Shown here: one piece after another, positions 35,024-43,708 of the stretch
Layout of the letters: the number at the start of each line of letters is the position of its first letter
How positions within the stretch are numbered: position 1 is the stretch's first letter
Source: Telluria antibiotica
Lineage (GTDB): Bacteria; Pseudomonadota; Gammaproteobacteria; Burkholderiales; Burkholderiaceae_D
DNA length: 64,000 nucleotides
Direction of reading: 5' to 3'
Assembly: GCF_011682055.1 (NCBI RefSeq)
Contig: NZ_JAAQOM010000001.1
Coordinates: 124,001 to 188,000 of the forward strand
Notes under the pieces: generated by a model
What the model saw: the letters and a program-made list of their open reading frames with translations, nothing else
Told to the model about the DNA's origin: nothing
Database searches by the model: none
Program-made: the position numbers and the translations under genes

Positions 35024-36187
35024 ATGACCGACCACCGCCTTTCCCGTACCGCCGCCGCCTTCGAAACCGCATTCGGCGCCGCACCGACGCTGTTCGTCCA
35101 GGCGCCCGGCCGCGTCAACCTGATCGGCGAGCACACCGACTACAACGACGGCCTCGTGCTCCCCTGCGCCATCGACTACCGCACCGCCATCGCCGCGAAA
35201 CCGCGCAGCGACCGCAAGGTGCGCGTCGTGGCGGCCGACTACGGCGACGCGCTCGACGAATACGACCTCGACGCCCCCATCGACCGCGTCGGCCAGCCGA
35301 TGTGGGCCAACTACGTGCGCGGCGTCGTCGACCAGTTCGTCAAGCGCGGCCTGCCCGTGCAAGGCATGGACATGGCGATCGCCGGCGACGTGCCGCAGGG
35401 CGCGGGCCTGTCGTCGTCGGCGTCGCTGTCGGTCGCCGTCGGCCGCCTGTTCGCCACGTTACCCGGCTTCGAGGCGCTGTCCCCGATCGACATCGCCCTG
35501 ATCGCGCAGGCGTCGGAAAACGACTTCGTCGGCACCAAGTGCGGCAACATGGACCAGATCAGCTCCGCGTGCGGCGTCGAAGGTCACGCACTGATGATCG
35601 ACTGCCGTTCGCTCGACGTGAAACCCGTGCCGATGCCGGACAACGCCGCCATCATGATCTTCAACTCGAACGTCACGCGCGGCCTCGTCGACAGCGCGTA
35701 CAACGTCCGCCGCGAACAGTGCGAGACGGCGGCCCGCCACTTCGGCCTCCCCGCCCTGCGCGACCTCGACATGGCGACGCTGCAGGCGCGTGCCGGTGAA
35801 CTCGACCCCGTCGTGCTGCGCCGCGCGCGCCACGTCGTCACGGAAGACGACCGCGTGCTGGCCGCGGCCGACGCGCTGGCTGCCGGCGACCTCGAACGCC
35901 TGGGCGAGCTGATGGCCGCGTCGCATGCGTCGATGCGCGACGACTTCGAAATCACCGTGCCCGCCATCGACAACCTCGTCGCCATCGTCAAGGACGTGAT
36001 CGGGACGCAAGGCGGCGTGCGCATGACGGGCGGCGGCTTCGGCGGCTGCGTGGTGGCCGTCGTGCCGCACGCGCTGGTCGACGCGGCACGCGCGGCCGTC
36101 GAGCGCGAGTACCGCTCGCCGGACGGCAAGCCGGCCACGATCTACGTGTGCAAACCGGCGGCAGGCGCCGGACGCGTCACGCCATGA
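35024..36187 (+). CDS. galK: Galactokinase
   Basis: 387 residues. It phosphorylates galactose with ATP. Motifs are [24 protein letters not shown] (galactokinase signature), the ATP loop [20 protein letters not shown] and the C-terminal [16 protein letters not shown] of GHMP kinases. The start ATG 35024 directly follows the galT stop. Its own TGA overlaps the ATG of the aldo/keto reductase (ATGA). The length is normal. Confidence 0.96.
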   Translation: MTDHRLSRTAAAFETAFGAAPTLFVQAPGRVNLIGEHTDYNDGLVLPCAIDYRTAIAAKPRSDRKVRVVAADYGDALDEYDLDAPIDRVGQPMWANYVRGVVDQFVKRGLPVQGMDMAIAGDVPQGAGLSSSASLSVAVGRLFATLPGFEALSPIDIALIAQASENDFVGTKCGNMDQISSACGVEGHALMIDCRSLDVKPVPMPDNAAIMIFNSNVTRGLVDSAYNVRREQCETAARHFGLPALRDLDMATLQARAGELDPVVLRRARHVVTEDDRVLAAADALAAGDLERLGELMAASHASMRDDFEITVPAIDNLVAIVKDVIGTQGGVRMTGGGFGGCVVAVVPHALVDAARAAVEREYRSPDGKPATIYVCKPAAGAGRVTP

Positions 36188-37185
36188 TGTACCAGGCGGC
36201 GGCCGACCGCTACGGCAGCATGCCGTATCCGCACTGCGGCCGCAGCGGCTTGCGGCTGTCCGCCGTGTCGCTGGGGTTGTGGCACAACTTCGGCGGCAAT
36301 GACGATTTCGACCGCCAGCGCTGGATCGTGCGCACGGCGTTCGACAACGGCGTCACGTGCTTCGACCTCGCCAACAACTACGGCCCGCCGCCCGGGTCGG
36401 CCGAGGAAAACTTTGGCCGCCTGCTCGCGCGCGACCTGAAGCCGTATCGCGACGAGATGGTCGTGTGCACGAAGGCCGGCTACACGATGTGGCCGGGTCC
36501 GTACGGCGACTGGGGCAGCCGCAAATACCTCGTCGCGAGCCTGGACCAGAGCCTGAAGCGCATGGGCCTGGACTACGTCGACATCTTCTATCACCACCGT
36601 CCCGATCCGAACACGCCGCTGGAGGAAACGATGGCGGCGCTGGACACCATCGTGCGCAGTGGCCGCGCGCTGTACGCGGGCATCTCGAACTACGACGGCG
36701 AACGCACGGCGGCGGCCGCGGCGGAACTGCGCCGCCTGGGCACGCCGTTCGTGATCCACCAGATGCGCTACAACATGCTCGTGCGCCAGCCGGAGACGGA
36801 CCTGCTCCCGGTGCTCGAACGGGAAGGCATCGGCGGCATCGCCTTCTCGCCGCTGGCGCAGGGCCTCCTCACGGACCGCTATCTCGGCGGCGCCCTGCCG
36901 CCTGACTCGCGCGCGGCCGGCTCCGTCGGGTTCCTGAAGCCGGAGCACATCACGCCGGAACGCCTCGCGACCATCGCGGCGCTGAACGAGATCGCACGCA
37001 CGGGCGGGCGCACGCTCGCGCAACTGGCGCTCGCGTGGGTGCGGCGCCAACCGTCGATCGCTTCCGTGCTGATCGGGGCCAGCAAGCCGCAGCAGGTGCT
37101 CGACGCCGTGAAGGCCGTGCAGATGGCGCCGCTGGCGGGCGATGAGATCGCGGCGGTGGAGGCGATATTGGGCGGGCAGTCGTAA
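36184..37185 (+). CDS. YghZ-like aldo/keto reductase (L-glyceraldehyde 3-phosphate reductase type)
   Basis: 333 residues; ATG 36184 overlaps the galK stop. The family is clear: [18 protein letters not shown] (Asp/Tyr of the tetrad), [23 protein letters not shown] (Lys) and DIFYHHRPD (His), with the long block typical of YghZ. YghZ reduces L-glyceraldehyde-3-phosphate and methylglyoxal with NADPH. As third gene of the galT-galK operon it might instead reduce a sugar aldehyde formed during cell-wall sugar use. The substrate is open. Confidence 0.9.
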   Translation: MMYQAAADRYGSMPYPHCGRSGLRLSAVSLGLWHNFGGNDDFDRQRWIVRTAFDNGVTCFDLANNYGPPPGSAEENFGRLLARDLKPYRDEMVVCTKAGYTMWPGPYGDWGSRKYLVASLDQSLKRMGLDYVDIFYHHRPDPNTPLEETMAALDTIVRSGRALYAGISNYDGERTAAAAAELRRLGTPFVIHQMRYNMLVRQPETDLLPVLEREGIGGIAFSPLAQGLLTDRYLGGALPPDSRAAGSVGFLKPEHITPERLATIAALNEIARTGGRTLAQLALAWVRRQPSIASVLIGASKPQQVLDAVKAVQMAPLAGDEIAAVEAILGGQS

Positions 37186-37208
37186 CGGCAGCCTGCCACG
37201 ACGCAAAG

Positions 37209-38135
37209 TTATTCCGACCTGCGCGCGAACCAGGTCGCCAGCGCCGAGCCGGACGGGTTGTGCCACACGCTGAACAGCGCGCTGGGCACTGCGGCCAGCG
37301 CGCTGAAATGCGCGGCCGCGAGCGCGGCGCCAAGGCCGGAATTCTGCATGCCCGTCTCGAACATCACGGCCTTGCGCTTCGCGAGGTTCATGCCGAACGC
37401 GCGGGCAAAGACGTAGCCGAGCGCGAAGCCCAGCAAGTTGTGCAGGATGACGGCCGCGAACATCAGCAAGCCGTTCGTCAGCAGCTTGGGCTGGGTGAGC
37501 GCGACGATGATCGCGATGATCAGCACGATGGCCACCGTGGACACGAGCGGCAGCGCCTGCGCGCTGGCCGCCGCCTGCCGGCGGAACAACGTCTTGACGA
37601 CGAGGCCCAGCGCGATCGGCACGATCACGACCTCCACGATGTCCTTGAACAGCGAGGCCGTGTTAATGGTCATCCACTGGCCAGCCAGCAGCGACACGAG
37701 CGCCGGTGTCGCAAACGGCGCGATCAACGTGGACACCGAGCCGATCGACACCCCGAGCGCGACGTCGCCCTTGGACAGGAACGTCATCACGTTGGACGCC
37801 GTGCCGCTCGGGCAGCAGCCGACGAGGATCACGCCGACGGCGATCTCCGGCGGCAGGCGCAGCGCGACGGCCAGCACGTAGGCGATGCCGGGCATGATGA
37901 GGTAGTGGCCAACGACGCCGATCGCGACGTCCTTCGGCCGCCGGAACACGTCGCGGAAGTCCGCGGCCGACAAGGTCAGGCCCATGCCGAACATGACGAT
38001 GCCCAGCAGCGGCGCGATCCACGTCTTGTAGCCGATGAACAGCGGCGGCGCGAAGAACCCGAGGGCGGCGAACAGCAGCACCCACAAGGAAAAGGTCTTG
38101 CCGACGAAGGCGCTGGCTTTTTCGACTGCGTTCAC
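37209..38135 (-). CDS. Bile acid:sodium symporter (BASS) family transporter
   Basis: 308 residues with about nine to ten membrane segments. The GCCPSGTASNVMTFLSKGDVALGVSIGSVSTLIAP block and the second-half ETGMQNSGLGAALA are the two cross-over motifs that bind sodium in BASS proteins. Bacterial members move bile-acid-like or small organic anions such as pantoate or pantothenate with sodium. ATG 38135 is preceded by GGAGACCACCCGC on the minus strand. It is convergent with the reductase gene and not obviously part of any pathway here. Confidence 0.9.
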   Translation of the reverse strand: MNAVEKASAFVGKTFSLWVLLFAALGFFAPPLFIGYKTWIAPLLGIVMFGMGLTLSAADFRDVFRRPKDVAIGVVGHYLIMPGIAYVLAVALRLPPEIAVGVILVGCCPSGTASNVMTFLSKGDVALGVSIGSVSTLIAPFATPALVSLLAGQWMTINTASLFKDIVEVVIVPIALGLVVKTLFRRQAAASAQALPLVSTVAIVLIIAIIVALTQPKLLTNGLLMFAAVILHNLLGFALGYVFARAFGMNLAKRKAVMFETGMQNSGLGAALAAAHFSALAAVPSALFSVWHNPSGSALATWFARRSE

Positions 38136-38355
38136 GCGGGTGGTCTCCTCGTTCGATAACTGATCCGTTCCGCATTATATGTCCGCCGCCCTCACCTTCG
38201 GCAGATGTGCTGGTGATCCGCATGGGCGATCCGGCGACGCTGGGCCGGGTCCGTGTCGCCTTGCGGCCGAGCGCATGCTGGCGGACGGCAGGCTCGCCCG
38301 TGCGCCGGCACTGCACGTTCGACGTGGGACCGCCGCGCCTGTGCGCGGACGACCG

Positions 38356-40077
38356 CTAGCGCCGCAGCGCCAGGTCTGCCACGAGCGCCAGCACGAGCGT
38401 GAACGACATCGCCTTCCAGAACAGCAGCGGGCTCCGTTCGATCAGCGGCGTACGTCGCTGCTCGAGGAAGGCGCCGTTCGGATGGTGCAGGTCGTACACG
38501 AATTCGGACACGTCCTCGTAGCGCCGGCGCGGGTCGATCTGCAGCGCCTTGCGCAGCGCGGCGTCGACCCAGGCGGGGATGCCCGGGTCGTGGTCGCGCG
38601 CGGACCGGTACACGAGCTTGCGCTGCGCCGCGCGCGGGATCTCGACGCCGTACGGCAGCTCGCCCGTCAGCATCAGGTACGTGAGGACGCCCAGCGCGAA
38701 CACGTCCGAGCGCACCGTGCCGTGCTCGCCGAGGAAGTACTCGGGTGCGGCATACAGCGCGGCGCCCTGCAGGGTCCAGTCCTCCGCATGCGGTGCCATC
38801 TCGACGACGCCGGCCACGCTCACGGACCCGAAGTCGATGATGCGGGCGTTGCCGTCCCCGTCGATCATGACGTTTTCCGGCCGCACGTCCTGGTGCAGCA
38901 TGTCGAGGCGGTGGAAGGCGCGCAGCCCTTTCGCCACCTGGTCGACGATGCGGCGCACGGCGTCCAGGCCGGGACGGGGCCGGTCGCGCAGCCATTGCGC
39001 GAGCGTCACGCCGTCGATGTATTCCGTGGCAACGTACACGCAGCTGCGCCGCCGCGCGGGCGCCGGCCGGACGACGTGCGGACTGCGCACGCGCCCCATG
39101 ACCCACTCCTCCATCACGAAGCGTTCCATGTGGGCGCCGTCGCCGGCCAGGTCAGTCGAGGGCGTCTTGAGGATCACGTGCGCGCCGCTGTCCGGGTCGA
39201 GCGCGAGGTAGACGTGGCTGCGGCTGCTGCCGTGGACCTCGCGCACGATGCGGTAGCCGTCGAGCTCCGCGCGCGGCTCCAGCTGCGGCGGCAGCGGCAG
39301 GCCCGCCATCTGGCGCAGCAGCTCGGACGCCTCGCGCGCCTGCAGCGATTCGATGCGCACGAACTGCACGGTGAGGTTGTCCGGGCTGCCGTTCTCCAGC
39401 GCGCGCTCCACGAGCCGGCATGCGGCCGCATCGAGGTCGGGCGCGTCCTCCAGCGCGGCGTGCACGTCGGCCCCCGTCACGTGCTCGTAAACGCCGTCCG
39501 TCGCGAGCATGAACAGGTCGCCCGCGTCGAGGGCGACGGAGCGGTAGTCGATGTCGATCCGGTCCTGCACGCCCAGCGCGCGGCTCAGGTAGCTGCGCTC
39601 GGGCGATACCCACACGCGGTGGTCCGTCGTCACCTGTTCCAGGCTGGCGCCCTGCGCGCCCATGTGGACGCGGTACAGGCGGGCGTCGCCGACGTGGAAC
39701 ACGTGCGCCGTGTTCGACTTGATGACGAGCGCAGTGAACGTGCAGACGTAGCCGCGGTCCTGGTCGTAGCGGTCCTGGCTCTGGCGCGTCTGCGCGTACA
39801 GCCAGGCGTTGACCGCGGCCAGCACGCGTTCGGCGGACGTCCTGACCGACCAGGCGTCCGACGTGGCGTAGTAATCCTCGAGGAACGAAGCCACGGCCGT
39901 GGCGCTGGCGACGTGGCTCACGTCACTGCTGCCGATGCCATCCGCCAGCGCGAGCGCCGCGCCCTTCGTCGCGCGCAGCGATTCGCGCGGCAGCGCGGCC
40001 CCGTGGCAATCCTGGTTCGAGGGCTTGCGGCCCCGGTCCGTGTGCTGGCCGACGGACAGGGTCAGTGGTGTCGACAT
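38356..40077 (-). CDS. PP2C phosphatase - Ser/Thr kinase fusion, membrane-anchored
   Basis: 573 residues. Residues about 5-245 are a PP2C phosphatase with metal-binding blocks ALADGIGSS (D47), HVGDARLYRV, LATDGVYEHV and GSPDNLTV. Residues about 272-530 form a protein kinase: nucleotide loop VHGSSRSHVY, Lys 304 (VILKTP), catalytic loop HQDVRPEN (395-402), DFG 415-417 and APEYFLGEHGTVRSDVFALG. The usual HRDLKPEN is altered to Gln at 396 and Arg at 399, though Asp 397 remains. A single C-terminal helix (551-570) anchors it in the inner membrane. The upstream gene on the same strand (formate/nitrite channel) ends 28 bases before, so the pair probably form an operon. Confidence 0.9.
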   Translation of the reverse strand: MSTPLTLSVGQHTDRGRKPSNQDCHGAALPRESLRATKGAALALADGIGSSDVSHVASATAVASFLEDYYATSDAWSVRTSAERVLAAVNAWLYAQTRQSQDRYDQDRGYVCTFTALVIKSNTAHVFHVGDARLYRVHMGAQGASLEQVTTDHRVWVSPERSYLSRALGVQDRIDIDYRSVALDAGDLFMLATDGVYEHVTGADVHAALEDAPDLDAAACRLVERALENGSPDNLTVQFVRIESLQAREASELLRQMAGLPLPPQLEPRAELDGYRIVREVHGSSRSHVYLALDPDSGAHVILKTPSTDLAGDGAHMERFVMEEWVMGRVRSPHVVRPAPARRRSCVYVATEYIDGVTLAQWLRDRPRPGLDAVRRIVDQVAKGLRAFHRLDMLHQDVRPENVMIDGDGNARIIDFGSVSVAGVVEMAPHAEDWTLQGAALYAAPEYFLGEHGTVRSDVFALGVLTYLMLTGELPYGVEIPRAAQRKLVYRSARDHDPGIPAWVDAALRKALQIDPRRRYEDVSEFVYDLHHPNGAFLEQRRTPLIERSPLLFWKAMSFTLVLALVADLALRR

Positions 40078-40105
40078 CAGGCGCCGGCCCGCGCGTCGTA
40101 CGCGC

Positions 40106-40918
40106 TCAGTTGAACGAGCGCTTCGGCGCCGTCTTCACGTGCGTCGAGTACAAGGTGAGGCCCGTGAACGCGAGGCCGCCCACGAGGTTGCCCAGCACGG
40201 TCGGGATCTCGTTCCACAGCAGGTAGTCGAGGAACGTGAAGTGCGCGCCGGTCAGGATCCCGAACGGGAACAGGAACATGTTGACCACCGAGTGTTCGAA
40301 CGCCATCGCGAAGAACAGCATCACGGGCATCCACATGGCGATGACCTTGCCGCCGACGGTGGTCGAGATCATGGCGCCCACGACGCCCGTCGACACCATC
40401 CAGTTGCACAGCATGCCGCGGATGAACAGCGTGACCATGCCGGCGAAGCCGTATTCCGCATAGCCCAGCGTGCGCTTCTCGCCGATCGTGCCGATCGTCT
40501 TGGCCAGCGCGCCGCCGTCCGTGTGGTAGCCGAACGTGAAGACGTACGACATCAGCACGGCCACCGTGAGCGCGCCGAGGAAGTTACCGGCGAAGACGAT
40601 GCCCCAGTGCTTGATCACGCGCGGCAAGGTGACGCCGGGGCGCTTGTCGATCAGCGCGAGCGGCGTGAGGACGAACACGCCCGTCAGCAGGTCGAAGCCG
40701 AGCAGGTACAGCATGCAGAAGCCCACCGGGAACAGCAGCGCCCCGATCAGCGGCACGCCGGTGGCAACCGAGCAGCTTACCGCGAACACCGCCGACAAGG
40801 CAAGGATGGCGCCGGCCATGTAGGCGCGGATCAGCGCGTCGCGCGTCGACATATAGATCTTGGACTCGCCCGCGTCGACCATCTTGGTCACGAATTCTGA
40901 AGGCACCAGGTATGCCAT
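40106..40918 (-). CDS. Formate/nitrite transporter (FocA/NirC) family channel
   Basis: 270 residues from ATG 40918, with GGGAGAAG about six bases upstream; a longer in-frame start is less likely. The six-helix FNT fold is recognisable: FAGNFLGALTVAVLM, IRGMLCNWMVSTGVV and FFAMAFEHSVVNMFLFP are the conserved pore-lining blocks. It would pass formate, nitrite or a similar small monovalent anion through the inner membrane. No nitrite reductase or formate enzyme is in the window. The downstream phosphatase-kinase may respond to, or control, this channel. Confidence 0.9.
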   Translation of the reverse strand: MAYLVPSEFVTKMVDAGESKIYMSTRDALIRAYMAGAILALSAVFAVSCSVATGVPLIGALLFPVGFCMLYLLGFDLLTGVFVLTPLALIDKRPGVTLPRVIKHWGIVFAGNFLGALTVAVLMSYVFTFGYHTDGGALAKTIGTIGEKRTLGYAEYGFAGMVTLFIRGMLCNWMVSTGVVGAMISTTVGGKVIAMWMPVMLFFAMAFEHSVVNMFLFPFGILTGAHFTFLDYLLWNEIPTVLGNLVGGLAFTGLTLYSTHVKTAPKRSFN

Positions 40919-41230
40919 GAAACTTCTCCCTCGGGGCCGCGCTGGGCGGCATTGATTGAACGACGATTCGGCGTCGGTTGCGCCGTCGTAGGGAGTGATG
41001 CAAGAAGCGGGCCTGATGAGACTACGCTGGCGGCCCGGCGCGGACGGGCACGCGGCGCACCGGCAGCGTGCGCCTGCCGCGCGCTGGTGCATGGTCGCAC
41101 CAGGCCGGCAACGACTGTCACCCGTCATGCACACGAACGGCGCACGCCCGCCGCCGCGGCGCCTTTGTCGTGCGTGCTGCACGAAAACGGGACGGGGCCG
41201 AGCGCGCGTAGCCTTGTGGCGGCCTGTGTG
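40919..41230. other. Intergenic region, 312 bases, no gene recognised
   Basis: It lies between the FNT channel start and the stop of the monooxygenase, both on the minus strand, and must hold the FNT promoter. No open frame has protein-like composition and I could not pick a convincing -35/-10 pair. The region is rich in short G+C palindromes but without a T-run that would make a terminator. Confidence 0.5.
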
Positions 41231-42676
41231 TCAGGCGCCGAACCACGTGTGCATGGCGTCGCGCAAGCCTTGCGCGTCGCCGTCACCGGCCCATGCGACG
41301 TACCCGTCTGGCCGGACGAGCACCGCCCCCGGCAACGGGACGGCGCCGATGACGGGAAGTTCGCACGTCCCTGCAAACGTCGCGCCGAACCGCCGGACGC
41401 GGTCGCCACCCGGGCGGGCCGTCCCCGCGAAGTCGAGCAGCACGGGCCGCGCGTCGCGCAGCAATGCGTAGACGCGGGTCGGACCGTCCGCCGTCACGAT
41501 GTCCAGGTCGGGCATGCGCCGGCCGACGAGCGGGTGGTGCGCGTCAGGGGCGTAGGTGACGTCCATGCCGGCGATCATGGCGCCAAAGCGCCGGCGCGGC
41601 TCGTCCATCGAGAGCATCTCCGCGACGAATTCCCCCAACACCGGCGTCCGATCGTCCGGCCGCCGAAGGACGCCCTGCGCGATCGTATTGCGCAGCACGC
41701 GCGCCGCGGCGGGATGGCGCTCTGCCTCAAAGGTATCGAGCAGCGCGTCGGGCGAGACGTCCTGAACGACCTGCGCCAGCTTCCATCCCAGGTTGACGGC
41801 ATCCTGCACGCCGAGGTTCAAGCCCTGCCCGCCCAGTGGCGGGTGGATGTGCGCGGCGTCGCCAGCGAGCAGGATGCGCCCCTTGCGATAGGCGTCCGCT
41901 TGCCGCGTCGCGTCGGAAAAGCGCGACAGCCACGTGGGCGCGTGGACGCCGAAATCGGTGCCGTAGATCGTTTTCAAGCCCGCCGCGAGTTCGTCCAAGG
42001 TCGGTTCGCCGGCCGCGCGCGGATCGCGTCCCGCCAGCACGACGCCGACCGTCTCGCCATCCTCCATCAGCGACATCGCATGGCGGCCGGACGCGTCCTC
42101 GTGGAAGCCGAGCACGGGCTTCTCCGTCATCTTGACCTCCGCGATGATCCAGCTCGTGGACGCATCCCAGCCGGGGAAGCCGATGCCGGCCTGCTTGCGC
42201 ACGGTGCTGCGCCCGCCGTCGCAGCCGACGAGCCAGCCGGCCCGCAGCGTGTCGCCGTGCGTCGTCGTGACGTCGACACCGTCCGCGCCGCACGCGATGC
42301 GGGCGAGTTCGCGGTCGCGATAGATCGGCACGCACAGTTCGTCGGCCCATTCGGCCAGCAATCGCTCGGTCTTTTCCTGCGCCAGCGCGAGCAGGTAGTT
42401 GTGCCGGGTCGGGGCATCGCCGATGTCGAGCGGGACGTGGAAGCTGACGCGGGGATGGGTCCTGCCCGCGGCGAGGAAGCGGTCGACGATCCCGCGCTGG
42501 TCCAGCAGTTCGAGCGTGCGCGCATGCAGGCCACCCGCGCGTCCGCCCGCGCGCGCCTGTGTCGGCTTGCGCTCGACGATGGCGGCGTCCACGCCCGCGA
42601 GCGCCAGTTCGGCGGCCAGCATCAGGCCGGTGGGTCCGGCGCCGACGATGATGACGTCATGGTCTGTTCGCTGCAT
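41231..42676 (-). CDS. FAD-dependent aromatic-ring monooxygenase (PHBH/rifampicin-monooxygenase-like)
   Basis: 481 residues from ATG 42676, with AAGGAG eight bases upstream. Class A flavin hydroxylase motifs are present: DVIIVGAGPTGLMLAAELALAG (FAD ADP), LVGCDGGRSTVRKQAG (DG motif) and ILLAGDAAHIHPPLGGQGLNLGVQDAVNLGWK (GD motif). The C-terminal thioredoxin-like domain (after about 385) has the shape of the long PHBH-type enzymes such as those acting on phenols, tetracyclines or rifampicin. The natural substrate is unknown. It stands alone, downstream of the terminator of the Tsx-like gene. Confidence 0.87.
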   Translation of the reverse strand: MQRTDHDVIIVGAGPTGLMLAAELALAGVDAAIVERKPTQARAGGRAGGLHARTLELLDQRGIVDRFLAAGRTHPRVSFHVPLDIGDAPTRHNYLLALAQEKTERLLAEWADELCVPIYRDRELARIACGADGVDVTTTHGDTLRAGWLVGCDGGRSTVRKQAGIGFPGWDASTSWIIAEVKMTEKPVLGFHEDASGRHAMSLMEDGETVGVVLAGRDPRAAGEPTLDELAAGLKTIYGTDFGVHAPTWLSRFSDATRQADAYRKGRILLAGDAAHIHPPLGGQGLNLGVQDAVNLGWKLAQVVQDVSPDALLDTFEAERHPAAARVLRNTIAQGVLRRPDDRTPVLGEFVAEMLSMDEPRRRFGAMIAGMDVTYAPDAHHPLVGRRMPDLDIVTADGPTRVYALLRDARPVLLDFAGTARPGGDRVRRFGATFAGTCELPVIGAVPLPGAVLVRPDGYVAWAGDGDAQGLRDAMHTWFGA

Positions 42677-42767
42677 CCGGATCTCCTTGGTGGTGTGACG
42701 CGAGGTCGGGAAGAATGGCCGCCGGCGCCGCCGGCGCCAGGCGGGGCAAGGGCCGTCAGGATACACC

Positions 42768-42804
42768 AAAAAAAACGGCGCGCCGCCCGAAGGCAAGCGC
42801 GCCG
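42768..42804 (-). terminator. Rho-independent terminator of the purine-uptake operon
   Basis: Read on the minus strand, a hairpin with 8-bp G+C arms (CGGCGCGC, 42797-42804, pairing with GCGCGCCG, 42776-42783) is followed by eight T (complement of the A-run 42768-42775). It lies about 60 bases past the stop of the Tsx-like porin gene and before the monooxygenase start. Confidence 0.85.
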
Positions 42805-42865
42805 CTGGCAGCGGCAGGACGGCACCGCCGTGCCGCCTTGCCCCGTCCGGAAAATCAGAAGTGGA

Positions 42866-43708
42866 TCAGAAGTGGTATTCGGCCTTCACCATCGGCGTGC
42901 TGGCCGACGCGCCCGGCACGTGCTTGCTGTCGTTGCCGAACTTGTTGTGCCAGTACTGGTAGGCGACGCCCGCGCGGAAGGTCTTGGCCTTGGCGCCCAT
43001 CAGCGGGCCCAGGTCGTACATCAGCTGCATGTCGATGTTTGTCTCCGGCGCCGTCTGGTTGCCGAATTCGTCCTTGCCTTTCGACGCGATCCAGTTCGCG
43101 AAGCCTTCCCACGACAGGCCCGTCGTCCCGATCGGGAACGCCCACACGGCGCCCAGCATCGGGTGCGTGTCGTAACGGTAGCGCGGCGTGGAGACGCCCG
43201 TGAACTGGTTCGTCGGCGCGTTGCTCTCCCACAGGCCGTACACGCCCACGTTCAACAGGCCAGGCACCTTGAACGCGAGCGTCGGGCCGACGACCAGCAT
43301 GCGTTTCTTCGAGTTGTAGCCGGCGTCGTTCTTCGTATTGACGTCGAAGCCGAAGGTCATGCCGACGTCGCTCACGGGGCCATACGCGAATTCCTTGCCG
43401 CTCACCTTGCCCAGCGAGACCGTGTTGCGGTACACGAGGTAGAACTCCTGCGCACCCGAGCTGGCGCCGGGGGCCGACGGGTCGGACTTGTTCGACAGCA
43501 GGACGTCCAGGTTGAAGAAGTTCGTGCCGTAGGCATAACCGCTCACGTGGTTGATGTCGATGATGTCCTTGTGGATCTCGTCGGCGTTGAACGGCTCGCG
43601 GAAGCGGCTGCCGGTGCGGTAGCCGATCGACGTGTCGCTCCATTCGGCGGCCTGGACGGACGTTGCCGCGCACGCGCACAGCGCCATGGTCAGGACGGTT
43701 TTTTTCAT
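42866..43708 (-). CDS. Tsx-like nucleoside-specific outer-membrane channel
   Basis: 280 residues from ATG 43708, with AAGGGAGC upstream. A signal peptide (MKKTVLTMALCACAATSVQA) precedes a beta-barrel whose start EWSDTSIGYRTGSRFREPFN and GYAYGTNFFNLDVLLSN, and whose end AEYHF with C-terminal Phe, match the Tsx/OmpK family. Tsx lets nucleosides cross the outer membrane. Its ATG overlaps the stop of the purine permease (ATGA), so outer- and inner-membrane uptake of purines are coupled. Confidence 0.85.
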   Translation of the reverse strand: MKKTVLTMALCACAATSVQAAEWSDTSIGYRTGSRFREPFNADEIHKDIIDINHVSGYAYGTNFFNLDVLLSNKSDPSAPGASSGAQEFYLVYRNTVSLGKVSGKEFAYGPVSDVGMTFGFDVNTKNDAGYNSKKRMLVVGPTLAFKVPGLLNVGVYGLWESNAPTNQFTGVSTPRYRYDTHPMLGAVWAFPIGTTGLSWEGFANWIASKGKDEFGNQTAPETNIDMQLMYDLGPLMGAKAKTFRAGVAYQYWHNKFGNDSKHVPGASASTPMVKAEYHF

